Positions 18,426 to 26,525 are shown, counted from the first letter of the stretch. The stretch: DNA of 64,000 bases from Thiobacillus sp. (GCF_030696885.1 NZ_JAUYRI010000020.1:53071-117070); one strand, 5' to 3'. Notes: a model not told the origin generated them from the letters alone. Numbers and translations: made by a program.

Positions 18426-18752
18426 ATGGCTGTTCAAGTTTACAAAGCCGCGACCAAGTATGAGACCTTCTCCTATCTGCCGGTGATGACGGCTGATCAG
18501 GTCCGTCGCCAGATCGCTTACTGCATTAGCCAGGGTTGGAACCCGTCGGTTGAGCACACCGAAAAAGGCACCGCTGCTACCAGCAACTACTGGTACATGT
18601 GGAAGCTGCCCTTCTTTGGCGAGCAGTCGGTCGACGCCGTGCTGGCCGAGCTGGATGCCTGCCATCGCGAGTTCCCTGACCATCTGGTGCGTTTTGTCGC
18701 GTATGACAACTACGCGCAAAGCCAGGGCATGAATTTCGTTGTATATCGCTAA
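18426..18752 (+). CDS. cbbS: RubisCO small subunit, carboxysomal form IA
   Basis: 108 residues with the small-subunit signature region [19 protein letters not shown] and [12 protein letters not shown]. Length and N-terminus fit carboxysomal form IA. It forms the L8S8 holoenzyme with CbbL and contributes to CsoS2 N-domain docking at the large/small subunit interface. GAAAGGAA precedes the ATG. The gene is followed by a strong hairpin before csoS2. Confidence 0.98.
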   Translation: MAVQVYKAATKYETFSYLPVMTADQVRRQIAYCISQGWNPSVEHTEKGTAATSNYWYMWKLPFFGEQSVDAVLAELDACHREFPDHLVRFVAYDNYAQSQGMNFVVYR

Positions 18753-18816
18753 AAAGCGGATTGGCGGCGGTGTCTCGATACCGTCGCCCCTGCTGCGCCG
18801 CAGCATCTCAAGTTTT

Positions 18817-18873
18817 GTTTGCTGAGGTCGCGGTTGCGACTCCGATGAGCGCGGAGCCGCGACCTCAACAAAC
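18817..18873 (+). other. Long RNA hairpin between cbbS and csoS2
   Basis: TGAGGTCGCGG (18823-18833) is perfectly complementary to CCGCGACCTCA (18857-18867). Beyond one mismatch the stem continues for five more pairs (GTTTG 18817-18821 with CAAAC 18869-18873), with a 23-base loop. It lacks a downstream T-run, so it is not a textbook terminator. It could stabilise the 3' end of the cbbLS message or attenuate read-through into the shell genes, giving more RubisCO than shell. Function is inferred. Confidence 0.8.
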
Positions 18874-18894
18874 CCGTTAGATTCGAGGTAAGTG

Positions 18895-21630
18895 ATGACA
18901 CTAACCACCGACAGCACCGCCACAGCGAACCTCTCCGGCCGCGAGTTGGCATTGAAGCGTCGCAAGGCCATGGCCTTGCATGGCAAGGCCGGCGTGACCA
19001 AGACTGCGTCTGTGATGTCCAGTCGCCCCGCTGCAGCGCGCCAGGCGCCGCAAGCGGCGAGCAGCCCGGCCGCAAGCCAACCGAGTTCGGCGTCCGATGC
19101 CGCCATCATGGCCCAGGCTCGTGTCGCCGCTGCCAACAGCGGCCGCAGCGCCAGCCGTGCGCGGCGTGAAGCATTGAGCACGGCCGGCAAGGCCGCGCTC
19201 AAGCCGACGGTATCGCAGCCCAGCGGCCGCGTGCGTCCCAAGGCGCAAACGGGGTCGGGCGTGTCCTATGCCGCCAGCGCGGCGTCCGAGTCGGTTGCCA
19301 AAGGTTGCGGCTGTGGCTGCAACGGTACAAAAGGCGGCTGTGGCGCTACCCAGGCTGCCGCATCGGTGATGCCGGCTGCGGTCGTGTCGTCCGCCTCGGA
19401 CATACCGAAAAAATCGAGCCTGCCGACCGGCCGTGCCCTGGCGCAGGCGCGTCGCGCCGCGTTGTCGCAGGACGGCAAAGCCGGCCTGAAGCGCGTGGCC
19501 CAGGCTACCAAGATTGCGTCTTCGATGCCCGGCCAGGACTGGCAGGCAGCTATCATCAAGGGCGCGACAGGCCGACAGAAGGCCATGCAGCGCCGTCTGG
19601 TCCAGTCGCTCGCGGGCAGCACCAAGCCCGCCAAGGAAAGCAGCCGTCCGGCGGGTCGCATGCGCGCTTTCCTTGCCACGCCGGCAGGGACGGTTCCGCC
19701 CAAGGTCGAGGAAGGCCATACCCTGGCCGGCCACGAAGTGACCGGAACCATGGTCGAGCGCAGCAAAAAAGTGACGGGCAACGAGCCGGGTTCGTGCCGC
19801 GCCGTGACCGGGACCGAGTACGTCGGCAAGGAGCAGTACGAGATTCTGTGCAACACGCGGCCCGCTCCGGCGCCGACCAAGGTTGGCGTCAGCCATACGC
19901 TGGGCGAGCGCAAGGTCACCGGCACCGAAGTCGGCCGCGCCGCCAATATGACTGGCAATGAGCCTGGCAATTGTCGCGGGATCACCGGTACGGAGTATCT
20001 GGCCGCCGAGCGTTACGACGAAATGTGTCCCGCCCGCCCTGCACCGGCGCCCACGAAAATCGGTTTTGCCGAGACGCCCAAGGGCAAAGTGGTGACCGGT
20101 ACCTCGGTGCTGCGTGCTGAGGGCGTCACCGGCAACGAGCCGGGTTCGGACCGCACCATCACGGGGACGGATTACGCTGTCTCGCGCCTGCGCGATACCG
20201 CGCCGGAAAAAGTTGTGGTCAGTCACACTGCCGCGGGCAAGCCGGTCACCGGCACCGCCCTCGGTCACACCAGCAAGCTGACGGGTGACGAGAGCGGCAG
20301 TTGCCGCGCCGTGACCGGTACCGAATACATGGCCCAGGAGCAGTTCTCGGCAGTCTGCAACACGACTGCACCGGAATCGCCCCGCAAGGTCAGCGTGATG
20401 TCGTCGCGCGGCAACCAGCCGGTATCCGGCACCGAAGTCGGCCGCTCGAGCAAGGTCACGGGCGACGAGCCCGGTTCCTGCCGCAACATTTCGGGCTCGC
20501 AGTACTACACGTCGGAAAGTTTCGGCGCGCTCTGCGATACCGCTTCGCCGCAAAAGGTTGCAACCATGCGTACGCTGTCGGGCCGGTCTTTGACCGGCAC
20601 GGAGGTCGGCCGCAGCCCAAAAGTGTCCGGTGACGAGATGGGGGGGTGCAAGCCCGTCACCGGTACGGAATATATCGGAGCAGACCAGCAACAAGCGGTC
20701 TGCGCCGTGAGCACCCCAGTTGCGCCCGTGGCCAAGGTCGCGGTCGACCAGACCTGGCGTGGCCAGTCCGTTACCGGCTCCTACGTCGGTCGCTCGGGCC
20801 GTGTCACCGGCGATGAGTCGGGTGGCTGTTCGCCGATCAGCGGCACGCCTTATATCGGTCGTGGCCAGTTCAACGGTTTTTGCGAGGCACCCGCGCTGCA
20901 GGCGCAGGAAGCGCTCATCCGGACCAGCGCACTGATCCCGGCAACAGCCGTGACCGGTGACCGTCCCGGTTCGGGCGGCTCGGTGATGACTGGTGACGCT
21001 CGGGGTGCCTGCGAAGTCATCAGCGGTACGCCTTACATCGGCGTCGACAACGCAACTTCACAGTGTGCGACCAGCGGACGTTTTGTTGCACGGGGTCGCA
21101 CGCAGGTCGAAATGTCGCGTCCGCCTGCGCCGCAGAATTTCAGCATCAGCACGCCGGCACGCGTCGCGCAGCAGAAGCAGTTCAATGACGTCACCGGTTC
21201 GGCTTACAGCAGCGAGCGCATCACCGGCCCCGTCAACAAGGCGGGCGGCTTGATTACCGGCACGCCGGAGTTCCGTCATCGTGATGCCACGGACTCGCAG
21301 GCGGTGATCGCCCTGCAGCAGGCGGCGACCGAAGTCGCCCTGTCGGCGGCGCAGCGCCTCACCGGCGAAGGCAGTCAGGCCGGCCGCTCGGTTACGGGCG
21401 ACGCCTGGAGTGCGTTGAGCAAGGTGACCGGCACCGAAGGCTCCTCGAGCCTGTCGCGTAATCCTTCGGCACGCGGCGAGCCGCGCGGCATGGGGATGAA
21501 CGCCCTGCGCTTCCGCGATGAAGTGGCCGAGGCTCCCGTCCCCGCAGTGCCGGACAGCCGCATTACGGGTTCGGCGGGCAACACGGGCAAGGGTTCGCTG
21601 GTGACGCTCTCGGGCGGTGCGCGCGGCTAA
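18895..21630 (+). CDS. csoS2: Carboxysome assembly scaffold CsoS2
   Basis: 911 residues, intrinsically disordered. The N-domain has four basic helical repeats (ELALKRRKAMALHGKAG near 17, SRARREALSTAGKAAL near 87, RALAQARRAALSQDGKAGLK near 180, and RQKAMQRRLVQSL near 225) that bind RubisCO. The middle region has seven repeats of about 50 residues with paired VTG/TGT motifs; most end in Cys, the third lacks the cysteines. The C-domain (from about 665) anchors to the shell. A Cys-rich patch GCGCGCNG lies near 137. Start ATG 18895 has GAGG at 18885; a GTG three bases earlier is possible. A T-run at the end of repeat seven is a candidate frameshift site giving a shorter isoform. Confidence 0.97.
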   Translation: MTLTTDSTATANLSGRELALKRRKAMALHGKAGVTKTASVMSSRPAAARQAPQAASSPAASQPSSASDAAIMAQARVAAANSGRSASRARREALSTAGKAALKPTVSQPSGRVRPKAQTGSGVSYAASAASESVAKGCGCGCNGTKGGCGATQAAASVMPAAVVSSASDIPKKSSLPTGRALAQARRAALSQDGKAGLKRVAQATKIASSMPGQDWQAAIIKGATGRQKAMQRRLVQSLAGSTKPAKESSRPAGRMRAFLATPAGTVPPKVEEGHTLAGHEVTGTMVERSKKVTGNEPGSCRAVTGTEYVGKEQYEILCNTRPAPAPTKVGVSHTLGERKVTGTEVGRAANMTGNEPGNCRGITGTEYLAAERYDEMCPARPAPAPTKIGFAETPKGKVVTGTSVLRAEGVTGNEPGSDRTITGTDYAVSRLRDTAPEKVVVSHTAAGKPVTGTALGHTSKLTGDESGSCRAVTGTEYMAQEQFSAVCNTTAPESPRKVSVMSSRGNQPVSGTEVGRSSKVTGDEPGSCRNISGSQYYTSESFGALCDTASPQKVATMRTLSGRSLTGTEVGRSPKVSGDEMGGCKPVTGTEYIGADQQQAVCAVSTPVAPVAKVAVDQTWRGQSVTGSYVGRSGRVTGDESGGCSPISGTPYIGRGQFNGFCEAPALQAQEALIRTSALIPATAVTGDRPGSGGSVMTGDARGACEVISGTPYIGVDNATSQCATSGRFVARGRTQVEMSRPPAPQNFSISTPARVAQQKQFNDVTGSAYSSERITGPVNKAGGLITGTPEFRHRDATDSQAVIALQQAATEVALSAAQRLTGEGSQAGRSVTGDAWSALSKVTGTEGSSSLSRNPSARGEPRGMGMNALRFRDEVAEAPVPAVPDSRITGSAGNTGKGSLVTLSGGARG
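20871..20960 (+). other. Candidate -1 frameshift site at the csoS2 M/C boundary
   Basis: The in-frame codons GGT TTT TGC (20875-20883) sit exactly at the end of the seventh middle repeat (QFNGFC). A slip to the -1 frame here would add 26 codons and stop at TGA 20958-20960, giving a CsoS2 of about 687 residues lacking the C-domain. GCGC-containing arms downstream could form a stimulatory stem. Two CsoS2 isoforms made by -1 frameshifting are known in Halothiobacillus; the exact site here is my inference. Confidence 0.4.
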
Positions 21631-21640
21631 GGATTGAACA

Positions 21641-23131
21641 GTGAATACGCGTAAACGCCTCGCTGCCATGCACTCTGCCGGATATCTCCGGCAGGGCGAG
21701 GAGTCGTCCGCGAATCAGGCGTGCGTCATCGCATCGGGCCAGCGCTGCGAGCATGCACTGGTCGACCCGGAGCTGAACCGTCGACTGTACACGTATGAAA
21801 AGCAGGTGCGCGGGCGCTTTGCGCCTATCGTCGATACGCTGAAGGCGTTGTCGGCCTTCCAGCACGAGATGGATTTTGAGTCGCGCGCGCAGCGCGTGGC
21901 GCAGGACAAGCTCGGTTACGGCTTGCCTCAGGAACTGCTGGAGAACGCCTGGGTGAACGGACTCGATCTGCGGGCCCTGCATTCCTACTGCATTTTTCGC
22001 AGTTTCAAAGAGTGCATCGATATGGCCGAATCCGATCAGCAGCCGTGGCGTGAGCGGATGCTGATCGACGCCGAATTTATCCGCTCGTGCGGCTATCACA
22101 CGATTGATGTCAGCCCCTGTGCCGACGGCCGCCTGCAGGGTCTGCTGCCCTTCGTGTTCCGCATGGCACCAAACGATGCGGTGTATGTCAAGGCGTATGC
22201 CGGCGCGCTGTTTGATGTCGAGGGCGATGTGGCCGACTGGACGCATCGTGAACTGGAGCGCCTTGCCGGTTTCATGCCGGGTGGCGAATCCGGAAATTAC
22301 CTGAAGATCGCGGTGTATCACTACAGCACATCCAATCCCTGCCAGCAGGGCTGTGCGGCGCACGGCAGCAATGATGCGCTAGCGACGCAGGAAGCCGCCG
22401 ATCGCCTCGCCGAACTGCGCGCGGCCATCGAGAACACCTACGGACGCGGCGCGGCACCGGACACGCTGTTGATCGGGATGGATACCGATACCGATGCGAT
22501 CCGTGTGCACCTGCCCGACAGCGAGAGCGGTAACTGCCCGATGCGTTTTGTCGAGAGCGCGCAGCTCTTCCGCGACACGCTGGGGATGGACGCGCAAAGC
22601 GCGCGCAGTGCGATTGAAGCGGCGGTTGTGCGCGCCGAGAACAGCTGCGGGCTGCAGCCGGGAATGCGCAAGCTGATCGTGCGTCTGCTGGAATCCAATC
22701 TGTCGCAGATCGAGTATGTGATCCACCATCACGAAGGGCGCTATTCGGTCATCGGCCATGACGAGGCATTCATCTGCGCCGGCGAAGCCACGAACTATGT
22801 GCAGCTACGCAACAAGTACTACTACGCCCATCTCGATACGGTCGAGGAAGGTGCGCCCGACATGGATGTCGGCATCAAGATTTTTAGCGGCCTGAATGTG
22901 CATCGCGGCTTGGCAGTACCGGTGCTGGTGCATTTCCATTATTCGTCGCGCGTGCCGGGTTCGCGTGAACGTACGGTGTCACGGTGTCGGCGCGTCAAGG
23001 CCGCAATCCAGGGACGCTACCGGAATCTGCATGAACAGGGTTTGCTGTATTGCCAGATGGCGGTCAGCGACCGCCAGGGAAGCGAACGCTGCACGTTTAT
23101 CGAGGACCTTGCCGGGCAAGCAGGGCACTAG
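21641..23131 (+). CDS. csoSCA: Carboxysomal carbonic anhydrase CsoSCA
   Basis: 496 residues, close to family length. The zinc ligands of this beta-class-related enzyme are visible as Cys160 (SPCADGR), His227 (VYHYST) and Cys238 (QQGCAAH), with the same 11-residue His-Cys spacing as in Halothiobacillus CsoSCA. It converts bicarbonate to CO2 inside the carboxysome. The start is GTG 21641, 11 bases after the csoS2 stop, with AAGGA at 21629-21633; the alternative ATG 21668 would cut into the N-terminal region that links the enzyme to RubisCO or the scaffold. Confidence 0.96.
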   Translation: MNTRKRLAAMHSAGYLRQGEESSANQACVIASGQRCEHALVDPELNRRLYTYEKQVRGRFAPIVDTLKALSAFQHEMDFESRAQRVAQDKLGYGLPQELLENAWVNGLDLRALHSYCIFRSFKECIDMAESDQQPWRERMLIDAEFIRSCGYHTIDVSPCADGRLQGLLPFVFRMAPNDAVYVKAYAGALFDVEGDVADWTHRELERLAGFMPGGESGNYLKIAVYHYSTSNPCQQGCAAHGSNDALATQEAADRLAELRAAIENTYGRGAAPDTLLIGMDTDTDAIRVHLPDSESGNCPMRFVESAQLFRDTLGMDAQSARSAIEAAVVRAENSCGLQPGMRKLIVRLLESNLSQIEYVIHHHEGRYSVIGHDEAFICAGEATNYVQLRNKYYYAHLDTVEEGAPDMDVGIKIFSGLNVHRGLAVPVLVHFHYSSRVPGSRERTVSRCRRVKAAIQGRYRNLHEQGLLYCQMAVSDRQGSERCTFIEDLAGQAGH

Positions 23132-23170
23132 GATGTTGAATCATCTAAGCAGGATTATGAAGGTGGTCGC

Positions 23171-23428
23171 ATGAGGATTATGAAAGTCGAAAAAACGCTG
23201 GTATCGACGAACCGAATCAATGGATTCGGTCACCGTCCGCTGCTGGTGGTGCAGGAAAAAGACGGCGGCACGCGGAGTGTCGCGGTGGACGCCGTGGGGT
23301 GTATTCCCGGCGACTGGGTGATCTGTGTGGGTTCATCGGCAGCGCGCGAAGCCGCGGGCAGCAAGGAGTTCCCGTCCGACCTGACGATCGTCGGCATCAT
23401 CGATCACTGGACCGCGGACAACGTCTGA
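23171..23428 (+). CDS. csoS4A: Carboxysome shell vertex protein CsoS4A
   Basis: 85 residues of the bacterial microcompartment vertex (BMV, pentamer) family: KVEKTLVSTNRINGFGHRPLLVVQ, then VAVDAVGCIPGDWVICVGSSAAR and LTIVGIIDHW. Five copies close a shell vertex. Start ATG 23171 is used; ATG 23180 (MKVEKT) is equally possible and gives the more usual N-terminus. It follows csoSCA by 39 bases and precedes csoS4B by 12. Confidence 0.95.
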   Translation: MRIMKVEKTLVSTNRINGFGHRPLLVVQEKDGGTRSVAVDAVGCIPGDWVICVGSSAAREAAGSKEFPSDLTIVGIIDHWTADNV

Positions 23429-23440
23429 CGGAGCGGATTG

Positions 23441-23686
23441 ATGGAGATCATGCGCGTCAAGGATGAACTGGTATGTACTCGCCGGGTGCCGGGTCTGAAG
23501 ACCGCCTCGCTGCGCGTACTGGAAAGCCAGTCCGGCGGCTTGATGGTGGCGTCCGACCCGGTCGGCGTGCCGATCGGCAAGTGGGTATTTACCGCAAGCG
23601 GCAGCGCAGCGCGGTGGGCAATGCCCGACCCGGACGTGGCCACGGATCTGACGATCTGCGGAATCATTGACAACTGGGATGTTTAA
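23441..23686 (+). CDS. csoS4B: Carboxysome shell vertex protein CsoS4B
   Basis: 81 residues from ATG 23441, with CGGAG seven bases upstream; the TTG three bases earlier is ignored. BMV pentamer family: IMRVKDELVCTRRVPGLK, SDPVGVPIGKWVFTASGSAAR and LTICGIIDNWDV parallel CsoS4A. Two different vertex proteins are standard in alpha-carboxysomes. A 100-base gap with a GGCAAGGG/CCCTTGG-type hairpin near 23698-23735 follows before the csoS1 genes. Confidence 0.95.
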   Translation: MEIMRVKDELVCTRRVPGLKTASLRVLESQSGGLMVASDPVGVPIGKWVFTASGSAARWAMPDPDVATDLTICGIIDNWDV

Positions 23687-23786
23687 GGTTTTGGAGTAGG
23701 GGCAAGGGAAGACGCGACGACGCGATTGCCCTTGGAATTTTGCAGTAAGAATTTCATTTTCAACTTGGTGATAAAGGAGTAACAAA

Positions 23787-24083
23787 ATGGCTGAATATAT
23801 GGGTGTTGCACTGGGCATGATCGAGACCCGTGGTCTGGTTCCCGCAATCGAAGCGGCTGACGCCATGACCAAGGCTGCCGAAGTGCGCCTGATCGGTCGT
23901 CAGTTCGTGGGTGGTGGTTATGTGACCGTGCTGGTGCGCGGCGAGACCGGCGCGGTCAACGCTGCCGTTCGCGCGGGTGCCGATGCATGCGAGCGTGTGG
24001 GCGATGGCCTGGTGGCTGCTCACATCATCGCGCGCGTGCACAGCGAAGTGGAAGGCATTCTGCCGACCGCGCTGAGCGCCTGA
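23787..24083 (+). CDS. csoS1: Carboxysome major shell protein CsoS1 (copy 1, BMC-H)
   Basis: 98 residues, a single BMC domain: [51 protein letters not shown] and [15 protein letters not shown]. Hexamers tile the shell facets, with the pore-lining FVGGG motif present. A strong site AAAGGAG at 23773-23779 drives translation. The nucleotide sequence is nearly identical to copy 2 beyond the first ten codons. Letter assignment (A, B or C) is not attempted. Confidence 0.96.
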   Translation: MAEYMGVALGMIETRGLVPAIEAADAMTKAAEVRLIGRQFVGGGYVTVLVRGETGAVNAAVRAGADACERVGDGLVAAHIIARVHSEVEGILPTALSA

Positions 24084-24126
24084 TCGTAGTTAATTCGTAG
24101 CAAGCATTAAATTTAGGAGATATGGA

Positions 24127-24423
24127 ATGGCTAGCGTGACTGGTATTGCTCTTGGCATGATTGAAACTCGTGGTCTGGTTCCCGCGATTGAAGCGGCTGA
24201 CGCCATGACCAAGGCCGCAGAAGTGCGCCTGATCGGCCGTCAGTTCGTCGGTGGTGGTTATGTGACCGTGCTGGTGCGCGGCGAGACCGGCGCGGTCAAC
24301 GCTGCCGTTCGCGCGGGTGCCGACGCATGCGAGCGTGTGGGTGATGGCCTGGTGGCTGCTCACATCATCGCGCGTGTGCACAGCGAAGTGGAAGGCATCC
24401 TGCCGACCGCGCCCGACGCCTGA
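24127..24423 (+). CDS. csoS1: Carboxysome major shell protein CsoS1 (copy 2, BMC-H)
   Basis: 98 residues, one BMC domain, differing from copy 1 mainly in the first residues (MASVTGIALG versus MAEYMGVALG) and the last three. FVGGG pore motif intact. TTAGGAG at 24112-24118 precedes the ATG. Synonymous sites are also largely shared with copy 1, which points to recent duplication or gene conversion. Confidence 0.96.
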   Translation: MASVTGIALGMIETRGLVPAIEAADAMTKAAEVRLIGRQFVGGGYVTVLVRGETGAVNAAVRAGADACERVGDGLVAAHIIARVHSEVEGILPTAPDA

Positions 24424-24476
24424 GTTTTTGTCAGGCCGGACGTCTTGTTCAGCAATAAAAGTATTGGAGAATTCTC

Positions 24477-24815
24477 ATGGCTATCGTGAGCGGTGTTGCC
24501 CTTGGCATGATTGAAACCCGTGGTCTGGTCCCCGCGATTGAAGCGGCCGACGCAATGACCAAGGCGGCTGAAGTCCGTCTGGTGGGTCGTCAGTTCGTGG
24601 GTGGGGGTTATGTGACCGTGCTGGTGCGCGGCGAGACCGGTGCGGTAAACGCTGCCGTTCGCGCTGGAGCCGATGCCTGCGAGCGCGTGGGTGATGGCCT
24701 GGTGGCTGCGCACATCATTGCTCGTGTGCACAGCGAAGTCGAAGGCATTCTGCCGTCTGCGCCCGACGCAGCCGGTGGCGGTCGCGACGGCGAAATCACC
24801 TCGACCCGCAGCTAA
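24477..24815 (+). CDS. csoS1: Carboxysome shell protein CsoS1 with C-terminal tail (copy 3, BMC-H)
   Basis: 112 residues: the same BMC domain as copies 1 and 2 but with LVGRQ instead of LIGRQ and a 14-residue hydrophilic tail ([15 protein letters not shown]). This longer form corresponds to the CsoS1B type of other alpha-carboxysomes, which has an extended C-terminus. DNA identity to the other copies is lower than between copies 1 and 2. It ends 12 bases before the ferritin-like gene. Confidence 0.95.
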   Translation: MAIVSGVALGMIETRGLVPAIEAADAMTKAAEVRLVGRQFVGGGYVTVLVRGETGAVNAAVRAGADACERVGDGLVAAHIIARVHSEVEGILPSAPDAAGGGRDGEITSTRS

Positions 24816-24827
24816 TCCCTCCGACGG

Positions 24828-25262
24828 ATGAGCGTGGATCCTCGCACCCTGGGCTGGCTGTCGCGTGCGCTGACGCATGAGATGGCCGCGGTCCAGCAGT
24901 ATCTTGCGCAAAGCGTGTTGGCGCGCCTGTGGGGCGACTATGCGTTGTCGTCGCAGTTGCGGCGCGAAGCCGTTGAGGAGTTGCAGCACGCCGAACGTTT
25001 GATGGAGCGACTGATCGTCCTCGGCATTGCACCGTCGGCGGGCAATTTGCCCCCGGCGCGGCTGGGCCGTACCGTCGACGAGATGCTGGCGGCCGATCGG
25101 GTGCTCGAGGTCGACGCTGTCCGGCTCTACGAGCAGGCGGTGTCGCATGCCGAGCGGATGCGCGATGCAGACTGTGCCGCTTTGCTCAAAGGCATCCTTG
25201 CGGAGGAGATCGCGCATGTGCGGGAACTCGACGGCATGCGCCAGGGCCAACATCATGGCTGA
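24828..25262 (+). CDS. Bacterioferritin-like protein of the cso operon
   Basis: 144 residues, four-helix ferritin-like fold: SRALTHEMAAVQQYLAQS, EAVEELQHAERLMERLIVLG, VLEVDAVRLYEQAVSHAERM and ILAEEIAHVRELD. The Glu and ExxH residues of a di-iron site appear to be present (HEMAAV, EELQHAE, EEIAHV). A ferritin-like gene at this place is a known feature of many cso operons, with no settled function. It overlaps the acRAF gene by 8 bases, so the two are translationally coupled. Confidence 0.85.
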   Translation: MSVDPRTLGWLSRALTHEMAAVQQYLAQSVLARLWGDYALSSQLRREAVEELQHAERLMERLIVLGIAPSAGNLPPARLGRTVDEMLAADRVLEVDAVRLYEQAVSHAERMRDADCAALLKGILAEEIAHVRELDGMRQGQHHG

Positions 25263-25524
25263 GGTGCCGCAGGGCTGGGAAGCGCGCGGCAAGCCGCCAA
25301 TTCTGACTCGGCGGTTTGTTTTCGACGGCTATGGGGCGACGCGCGCGTTTCTCGACGCGCTCGCGGCACTATCCGAGAAGACCGGGCAGCATCCGCAGAA
25401 CATCAATTTCGCCAGCACCTATGTGAACATCACATTGGAGTCGGGTGAAAAAGGTGAGTTGGGCGCGGCCGAACTCGACCTTGCCGAAAAGATCAATGCA
25501 CTGTATCTGCAACCGGAAGGCTGA
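25255..25524 (+). CDS. acRAF: Alpha-carboxysome RubisCO assembly factor (PCD-like)
   Basis: 89 residues from ATG 25255 (MAEVPQGWEARGKPPILTRRF). It has the pterin-4a-carbinolamine dehydratase-like fold: RRFVFDGYGATRAFLDALAALSEKTGQHPQNINFASTYVNITLE. The catalytic histidine pair of true dehydratases (HHP) is degenerate here (QHPQN), as expected for acRAF, which acts as a chaperone for RubisCO large subunits. The longer frame from 25027 lies within the ferritin-like gene and is not real. Two bases separate it from mcdA. Confidence 0.88.
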   Translation: MAEVPQGWEARGKPPILTRRFVFDGYGATRAFLDALAALSEKTGQHPQNINFASTYVNITLESGEKGELGAAELDLAEKINALYLQPEG

Positions 25525-25526
25525 GC

Positions 25527-26162
25527 ATGGCAACCCATATCATTGCTGTCATCAACCAGAAGGGCGGCGCGGGTAAGACCACGCTCTCGATGAACCTGGC
25601 GGCCGGACTGGCCCAGCGCGATGAGACGCTGGTGCTGGACCTTGATCCGCAGGCGTCTTCGCGTCAGTGGGCCAGCCTCGGGAGTGCGCCGTTCCCGGCT
25701 ACAGTGAAGCAGATCAATGGCAAGTGGGACGCCAAGAGTCTGCACCAGAACTACAAGGCATACCGGCATCTTGTGCTCGATTGCCCACCGTCGCTGGAAA
25801 GCCACGCCTCGCTGCAAGCCTTGCGTGCCTGCGATGTGGCGCTGATTCCGGTGCTGCCTTCACCGATCGACCTGTGGGCCAGCCTGCGTTTGCCGCAGGA
25901 GATCGAGGAAGCGAAGAAAACCAACAAGCGACTTAAAGCTTATCTGGTGCTGAACCAGCTTGAGCCGAAAAGCGCCTTATCCGCGGCGATGCATGATGCC
26001 ATCGCAGAATTTGGCATTCCGGTGCTCGACACCGGTATACGCCGCCGCGCCATTTATCGCAGTGCTGCACTCGAAGGCGTGTCGGTGTATCAGCTTGGGA
26101 GCCGGGGTGCACCGGCGGCAGCTGAGATCGAAGCCATCATTAATGAGGTGATCGCATCATGA
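25527..26162 (+). CDS. mcdA: McdA, ParA-type carboxysome-positioning ATPase
   Basis: 211 residues, ParA/MinD family with the deviant Walker A KGGAGKTT near residue 12, Walker A' DLDPQASSRQW and Walker B LVLDCPPS. McdA forms ATP-dependent gradients on the nucleoid that space carboxysomes. It is short and lacks an N-terminal DNA-binding extension, as for cso-linked McdA. Its stop overlaps the start of the next gene (ATGA at 26159-26162), a pair arrangement typical of mcdA-mcdB. Confidence 0.9.
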   Translation: MATHIIAVINQKGGAGKTTLSMNLAAGLAQRDETLVLDLDPQASSRQWASLGSAPFPATVKQINGKWDAKSLHQNYKAYRHLVLDCPPSLESHASLQALRACDVALIPVLPSPIDLWASLRLPQEIEEAKKTNKRLKAYLVLNQLEPKSALSAAMHDAIAEFGIPVLDTGIRRRAIYRSAALEGVSVYQLGSRGAPAAAEIEAIINEVIAS

Positions 26163-26500
26163 CAAACTTGAAAGACAAACTGTCCGCCAGCGTACGTCAA
26201 GCCAAGGCCGCGCAAACGCCCGCCGTCAAGACGGCTGCCGCCAAACCCGCCGCTGCGAAGTCGGCCCCCGCAAAGAAGGCTGCGCCGAAGAAGCGTGTGC
26301 CGCGGAAGGCCGCCGCCAAGCCCGCTGCCAGCAAGCCCGCGCCCGCAACCAGCACGAGCAAAGCCGCGACGAAGCCGACCCCGGCGAAGCCAAAGGCCAC
26401 CCCCTCAAGCGGCAGCCGCACTCGCGAGCAAAACGCGGCCGGAGCGGGCGTTCCGAACAGCGGCAATGTTTTGTTTCCGGACCGTGTCTGGCCGGACTGA
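26159..26500 (+). CDS. mcdB: McdB-like disordered carboxysome-positioning partner
   Basis: 113 residues, almost entirely Ala, Lys, Pro and Ser, so it looks like histone H1 by composition and could be misannotated as such. Two features argue for alpha-type McdB: the four-base overlap with mcdA and the conserved C-terminus NVLFPDRVWPD with its single tryptophan. McdB proteins bind the carboxysome and stimulate McdA ATPase; the disordered basic middle can promote condensation. N-terminal LKDKLSASVRQAK may be helical. Confidence 0.8.
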   Translation: MTNLKDKLSASVRQAKAAQTPAVKTAAAKPAAAKSAPAKKAAPKKRVPRKAAAKPAASKPAPATSTSKAATKPTPAKPKATPSSGSRTREQNAAGAGVPNSGNVLFPDRVWPD

Positions 26501-26525
26501 GTCCAATTTTTGCAGGTAATCCGTC

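Noticed and set aside
18901..20694. 597-codon antisense frame over csoS2
   Set aside because: Mirrors the repeated codons of CsoS2; repetitive product without its own ribosome site.
24025..25292. Antisense frames over the csoS1 genes with similar N-termini
   Set aside because: They resemble each other only because the csoS1 genes are duplicated; all are mirrors of shell protein codons.
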